Assembly (NCBI GenBank): GCA_020849725.1
Contig: JADLAZ010000230.1
Span: 1 to 8,363, forward strand
Direction of reading: 5' to 3'
Source: Chloroflexota bacterium
GTDB taxonomy: Bacteria; Chloroflexota; Chloroflexia; Thermomicrobiales; JADLAZ01
Length of the DNA: 8,363 nt
Made by a program: the position numbers and the translations under genes. The notes under the pieces are model-generated. The model searched no databases. It saw nothing but the letters and a program-made list of their open reading frames with translations, and was not told the origin of the DNA. Below, in pieces: positions 5,605 to 8,363 of this stretch. Each line of letters opens with the position of its first letter. Position 1 is the stretch's first letter.

Positions 5605-6537
5605 ATGCGCTATCGCCCCTTCGGCGGCACCGGCCTCACCGTCTCAACTGTGTCGATGGGCTGCAACCGGCTGGGCGACCCCGGCACCGACTGGGCGCAG
5701 TGGCCGCCGGTCGTGCGCCAGGCGCTGGAGCTGGGCGTCACCTTCTTCGATACCTCCAACAGCTACAACCAGGGCCGCAGCGAGTCTGTCCTCGGCGAGG
5801 TGCTCAGCGCGCACCCGGCGCCGGTCGTCGTGTCGACCAAGGGCGGCGTGCCGGTCGAGACGAACGACTTCCCGCGCCGCGAGTTCACGGCGGCGACGAT
5901 CCTGGCCGCGGCCGAGGACAGCCTGCACCGGTTGCGGCGTGACACGATCGACCTCTACATGCTCCACAGCCCGTCGGTTGCCCAACTGGAGCGCGACGAC
6001 TGGGCCATCGCCATCGACCAGCTCAAGGCGCGGGGCAAGGTGCGCTGCTTTGGCATCTCCACCCACGATCACGCCTCCGGCATCTGGGCGCTGCAGCACG
6101 GCGCCGAGTTTCTCCAGATCGAGTACGACCTGCTGAACCCGACCGCCGCGGACGCGTTATTGCCGCTGGCCGAGCGCCTTGGCGCCGGCATCATGGTGCG
6201 CACGCCGCTGGCGCGTGGGCTGCTGAGCGGCAAGTTCCCGGTCGGGCAGCCGTTGCCGGCAGAGCAGCAGTGGCGCCGGCCCAGCGGCGATCAGTTGCAG
6301 TTGCGGCTGCGGCGCATTGAGCAACTGCGCTTCCTGGAGCGGCCTGGCCAGACGCTGGCACAGGCGGCCATCCGCTTCGTTCTCAGCCATCCGGCCATTC
6401 ATTGCGCCATCCCCGGCGCGAACTCTCTGGCCCAGTTGGCCGACAACGTCAGCGCCGCTGACGCCGATCTCACGACTGACGAGCTCGCCCGCATTCGGGC
6501 GCTCCACGCCGCCTGGCGTGCCGAGGGCCACTGGTAG
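5605..6537 (+). CDS. Aldo/keto reductase
   Basis: The 310-residue protein is an NAD(P)H-dependent aldo/keto reductase with the expected TIM barrel, acting in the cytosol on an unidentified carbonyl or sugar substrate. The catalytic tetrad is complete: D49 and Y54 (FFDTSNSYNQGRSE), K79 (VVSTKGG) and H121 (YMLHSP). The C-terminal cofactor segment CAIPGANSLAQLADNV is present. IRYRPFG-type N-termini (here MRYRPFGGTGLTVS) are standard. ATG 5605 has AGGAG at 5594-5598, six bases upstream. The sequence VSMGCNRLG and the missing long insert resemble the AKR11-12/YghZ-like soluble groups rather than potassium-channel beta subunits, but I would not assign a subfamily. It appears monocistronic, flanked by the leader palindrome and a downstream hairpin. 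Confidence 0.92.
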   Translation: MRYRPFGGTGLTVSTVSMGCNRLGDPGTDWAQWPPVVRQALELGVTFFDTSNSYNQGRSESVLGEVLSAHPAPVVVSTKGGVPVETNDFPRREFTAATILAAAEDSLHRLRRDTIDLYMLHSPSVAQLERDDWAIAIDQLKARGKVRCFGISTHDHASGIWALQHGAEFLQIEYDLLNPTAADALLPLAERLGAGIMVRTPLARGLLSGKFPVGQPLPAEQQWRRPSGDQLQLRLRRIEQLRFLERPGQTLAQAAIRFVLSHPAIHCAIPGANSLAQLADNVSAADADLTTDELARIRALHAAWRAEGHW

Positions 6538-6584
6538 CCGCTCGGCGGGGCACGTCACCCACGCTGATGCCACCGCCGACCGCT

Positions 6585-6621
6585 GGCCAACCGATCAAGC
6601 CCATGGCCTGATCCGTTGGCC
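6585..6621 (+). terminator. Terminator-like hairpin after the aldo/keto reductase
   Basis: GGCCAACCGATCA (6585-6597) pairs with TGATCCGTTGGCC (6609-6621): 13 positions with a single C/C mismatch and an 11-nt loop, 47 bp after the stop codon. No T run follows. The CCGATCA part can alternatively pair with TGATCGG at 6635-6641. Confidence 0.5.
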
Positions 6622-6743
6622 GTCCGACCGTGCCTGATCGGCGGATGAGCCGTGCGCGGCGCCTGACTAGGGTGAGAGACAGCCGCCGCGGGCGGTGGGC
6701 ATCGACAGACGATGCCGATAGACCTCCGGAGAAGGGGAAGACG

Positions 6744-6878
6744 ATGGAGATCCTCACGCCGCTGCTGGCGTTGCTGGCGCTCGCCATCGCCGCCGCGCGG
6801 TGGGGCGTCGACAGCCGTGACGACCTCAACAGTGCTGAATGGTCGCGACGTCGTGGCTGGTCTGGCTTCGGCCGCTAG
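6744..6878 (+). CDS. Very small single-helix membrane protein (44 aa), unknown function
   Basis: I do not recognise a named family. The protein starts MEILTPLLALLALAIAAARWGVD: residues 3-18 form one hydrophobic helix, and the rest is a short charged tail with several Arg and Trp (RWGVDSRDDLNSAEWSRRRGW). Most of the positive charge follows the helix, which by the positive-inside rule puts the tail in the cytoplasm. It is believable as a gene because GGAGAAGGGG stands at the right distance before ATG 6744 and two more genes with good ribosome binding sites follow at 32 and 27 bp. Short proteins with a hydrophobic start and an RWGxDSRD-like tail are, in my recollection, common unnamed genes in Chloroflexota and Actinobacteria. 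It may be cotranscribed with the next two genes. Confidence 0.65.
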   Translation: MEILTPLLALLALAIAAARWGVDSRDDLNSAEWSRRRGWSGFGR

Positions 6879-6910
6879 CGCCGCCCGGCGACACCGACAA
6901 GGAGACGACA

Positions 6911-7090
6911 ATGTTCATGTCCGATATCTATCTGGCGCAGACGAGGATCGATGACCTGCATCGCGAGGCCGCACAGTCGCGTCTGGCCAACCAGGCCCGT
7001 CAGCGGCCCACCCTCCCGGTGGGCCGGCCCATCGTCCGGTTCCTGAGCCGGCGCAAGCCTGCCCCGACGCCCCGGTCGCGCGCCGCCTGA
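6911..7090 (+). CDS. Small basic helical protein (59 aa), unknown function
   Basis: The protein begins MFMSDIYLAQTRIDDLHREAAQ. Residues 4-31 read as one amphipathic helix (YLAQTRIDDLHREAAQSRLANQAR), followed by a proline- and arginine-rich basic tail (33-59). Similar short YxLAxxRIxxLxREA proteins are frequent unnamed genes in Actinobacteria and Chloroflexota, to my memory; their role is not established. AAGGAG ends six bases before ATG 6911. ATG 6917 is an alternative start two residues later. It sits between the 44-residue membrane protein and the multi-pass membrane protein, so a role at the membrane is plausible but inferred only from context. Confidence 0.65.
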   Translation: MFMSDIYLAQTRIDDLHREAAQSRLANQARQRPTLPVGRPIVRFLSRRKPAPTPRSRAA

Positions 7091-7117
7091 CCGCCACGAG
7101 CCGATAGGAGGCATCCC

Positions 7118-7711
7118 ATGTCTGTCTATGCGCTGGCTAAGTTCCTACACATCGCTGGTGTCCTGCTTCTGTTTGGCGCGACGGCGATCGAGTTGGCCGG
7201 GCTGTACGGCCTGTACACCGCCGGCACGACCGGCGCCGCCCGCTCGGTGCTGCGGTCGATGGCGGTGCTGGGGCGGCTCTTTCCGATCGCCTCGCTGGCG
7301 ATCCTGGCCAGTGGTCTGATCATGGTCGTCACGGTCTGGGGCTGGACGACGCCCTGGATCCTCATCGGCCTGGCAGTGCTGGTTGGCGCCAGCGCGGTCG
7401 CGCCCCGCATCACTGGTCCGCGCTTCGGCGCGATCGCTGGCGCGGCGGCCGGTGGCTCGCCCGACGACCCGGTATCGAGCACCTTGCGGGCGGCCATCAT
7501 CGATCCCGTTCTGCGGGCGACCCTCCTGACGCTGCTGGCTACCGACCTGGGTGTCGTCTACCTGATGACCGCCAAGCCGGCGCTGGTCGAGGCGCTGACG
7601 GCGATGGCCATCGCCATCGGGCTCGGGCTGGCGGTCAGTTGGCGCCGGCCTGGCCGGCAAGCGCGGCCGGTGGCGCTACCGGTCGGTGATCTCGCTCACC
7701 ACGGTCGGTGA
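7118..7711 (+). CDS. Multi-pass integral membrane protein, DUF2269-like
   Basis: The 197-residue protein has about five hydrophobic segments: roughly residues 5-30, 48-70, 75-95, 128-150 and 155-175. The first reads LAKFLHIAGVLLLFGATAIELAGLYG; the KFLHIxGVxLxFG pattern with His11 is typical of DUF2269-like predicted membrane proteins, whose biochemical role is unknown to me. Segment two contains RLFPIASLAILASGLIMV. A hydrophilic Gly/Ala-rich loop spans about 100-125. AGGAGG stands seven bases before ATG 7118, a strong site. It is the last gene of the three-gene cluster, and a hairpin follows 33 bp after the stop. The last codons lie in a 10-bp direct repeat, CGGTCGGTGA (7680-7689 and 7702-7711), whose second copy contains the stop. 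Confidence 0.8.
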   Translation: MSVYALAKFLHIAGVLLLFGATAIELAGLYGLYTAGTTGAARSVLRSMAVLGRLFPIASLAILASGLIMVVTVWGWTTPWILIGLAVLVGASAVAPRITGPRFGAIAGAAAGGSPDDPVSSTLRAAIIDPVLRATLLTLLATDLGVVYLMTAKPALVEALTAMAIAIGLGLAVSWRRPGRQARPVALPVGDLAHHGR

Positions 7712-7743
7712 GGGCCGCGACGAGCGAGCCATCTGCTGCCACG

Positions 7744-7775
7744 ACCGTCATCCCGGCCCAGACCGGGGTGACGGT
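7744..7775. terminator. Hairpin between convergent genes
   Basis: ACCGTCATCCCGG (7744-7756) pairs with CCGGGGTGACGGT (7763-7775), a 13-bp stem with one G-U pair and a 6-nt loop. It lies between the plus-strand membrane protein gene and the minus-strand phosphotransferase remnant. No T run follows. CGTCATCCCGG-type palindromes are also common dispersed repeats in bacteria, so it may be a repeat that also works as a terminator. Confidence 0.55.
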
Positions 7776-7872
7776 CCGTGGTGTCGCCTTCGCTCAGCCA
7801 GCGAGCGCACCCTCACCCTCCCTCACACGGCTCGGCAGAGGCGATTGGAGAGTCTCTAACCGCCCCTCCCCG
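7776..7872. repeat. Probable degenerate copy of the CCCTCACCC-type intergenic repeat
   Basis: CGCTCAGCCA near 7791-7800 followed by CACCCTCACCCTC (from about 7809) parallels 1797-1832, where CGCTCAGCCA is followed by CCCTCACCCTCACCCTC. The internal bases differ and the 26-bp palindrome is absent. It contributes to the gap between the convergent genes. Confidence 0.35.
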
Positions 7873-8232
7873 TCACCCCATGCTGGTCATAACCCCGCCG
7901 TCGGCCGAGAACGCCAATGCCACGATGGTGGTCGCACCGTAGCCTTGGAAGGCGAGCGCCTCCTCGCGCGGGCCGACCCAGGCCCGGCTAAAGCCGCCCG
8001 CGGCGAGCATCAGGGCGCGCTCACGCGGCGCCAGCAGGCCCGCCTCGTTGATCGCCCCGCGCCGGACCTGCAGGAAGTAGGCGCGGTCGTCGGCCGTCCG
8101 CACCCGGTAGACCCAGGCCAGGGCGTCGTGACCGAGCGGCAGGAAGGCAAGGTCGGCGACGGCCAGGCCATAGGCGGCACTCAGCCCGGCGCGCAGCGTC
8201 GCGTCGGCCAGACCACTCGGCGGCTCGCGCAT
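7873..8232 (-). pseudogene. Aminoglycoside phosphotransferase-like gene with the catalytic core deleted
   Basis: The open frame of 119 residues joins two separate parts of an APH(9)/spectinomycin-phosphotransferase-like kinase. Residues 8-65 (LRAGLSAAYGLAVADLAFLPLG to YFLQVRRGAINEAG) match the N-lobe. Residues 66-103 (LLAPRERALMLAAGGF to PREEALAFQGYG) match a region that in relatives follows the IDWDT segment near the C-terminus. The HxDxxxxN loop and DxD-type metal site, which belong between them, are absent, so about 180 residues are missing. Q55 stands where relatives have the ATP-binding Lys (FLK). The end (GVMTSMG) does not match the family, so the C-terminus is also lost. ATG 8232 follows AAGGG by about 13 bases, 26 bp after the glutamine synthetase stop. 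Family comparison is from memory. Confidence 0.7.
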
Positions 8233-8258
8233 GGACCCCGCAGCCCTTTCCGCCCGCG

Positions 8259-8363
8259 TCAGGTGGTGTCGAAGTAGCGGTCGAGCTCCCAGGAGCTGAC
8301 GTGGCGGCGGTAGTCGCGCCACTGGCGGCGCTGCGCCTCGGCCAGCCGCTCGCAGACATAGCC
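8259..8363 (-). CDS. glnA: Glutamine synthetase, C-terminal end (5' part outside window)
   Basis: Only the last 34 codons are in the window. They end ERLAEAQRRQWRDYRRHV, then SSWELDRYFDTT and TGA (8259-8261). The pattern of a REW-like helix, DYRxxVxxWELxRY and a short tail is the usual C-terminus of type I glutamine synthetases, which make glutamine from glutamate, ammonia and ATP. Glutamine synthetase-like paralogues (gamma-glutamyl-amine ligases) share this ending, so a specific role cannot be fixed from this piece. The adenylylation site and active site lie outside. The broken phosphotransferase gene follows 26 bp downstream on the same strand. Confidence 0.8.
   Translation of the reverse strand, partial: GYVCERLAEAQRRQWRDYRRHVSSWELDRYFDTT

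Noticed and set aside
5274..5942. Plus-strand open frames of over 200 codons overlapping the aldo/keto reductase
   Set aside because: They run in other frames through a well-supported enzyme gene, and their products are Arg/Pro-rich without recognisable motifs.
8233..8322. Longer N-terminus for the phosphotransferase remnant starting at 8322
   Set aside because: The first 30 residues would overlap the conserved glutamine synthetase C-terminus in another frame; the kinase similarity begins just after ATG 8232.

Overview
The window is GC-rich bacterial chromosome. It looks most like a Chloroflexota genome, perhaps of the Thermomicrobia/Sphaerobacter type. That assignment is an inference from the metallophosphoesterase / PIN-TRAM / ispD / ispF order, from small membrane proteins of types common in that phylum, and from CCCTCACCC-type and 7-bp tandem repeats between genes. 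There is no rRNA or other firm taxonomic marker. I see no transposase, integrase, phage gene or CRISPR array.

Layout. Bases 1-459 hold the C-terminal 152 residues of a YmdB-type metallophosphoesterase. After a 215-bp gap comes a membrane-anchored PIN-TRAM protein (675-1736). A repeat-filled junction (1737-1965) leads into ispD, which overlaps ispF by 4 bp; together they supply two steps of the MEP isoprenoid pathway. tRNA-Arg(CCG) faces ispF on the minus strand, with a hairpin between the two 3' ends and a good sigma70-type promoter behind the tRNA. Bases 3335-3600 are non-coding. A DUF5684-like membrane protein (3601-4041) and a D-2-hydroxyacid dehydrogenase (4088-5113) follow. A 491-bp gap (5114-5604) holds a hairpin, a promoter-like hexamer and an operator-like palindrome ahead of an aldo/keto reductase (5605-6537). 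A tight cluster of three genes, each with its own ribosome binding site, lies at 6744-7711: two very small proteins and a multi-pass membrane protein. The right end runs leftward: the last 34 codons of a glutamine synthetase (8259-8363), then a broken aminoglycoside-phosphotransferase-like gene (7873-8232).

How the parts fit. The left block is conserved housekeeping: RNA turnover or second-messenger functions beside isoprenoid precursor synthesis. The middle genes are ordinary accessory metabolism with no evident shared pathway. I found no convincing undescribed system. The observations most worth a second look are the ispD start, where 7-bp repeats sit between any canonical start and the catalytic domain and one repeat unit fewer would fuse ispD to an ATG overlapping the upstream stop codon; the phosphotransferase remnant that has lost its whole catalytic core in frame; and the uncharacterised small-protein operon.
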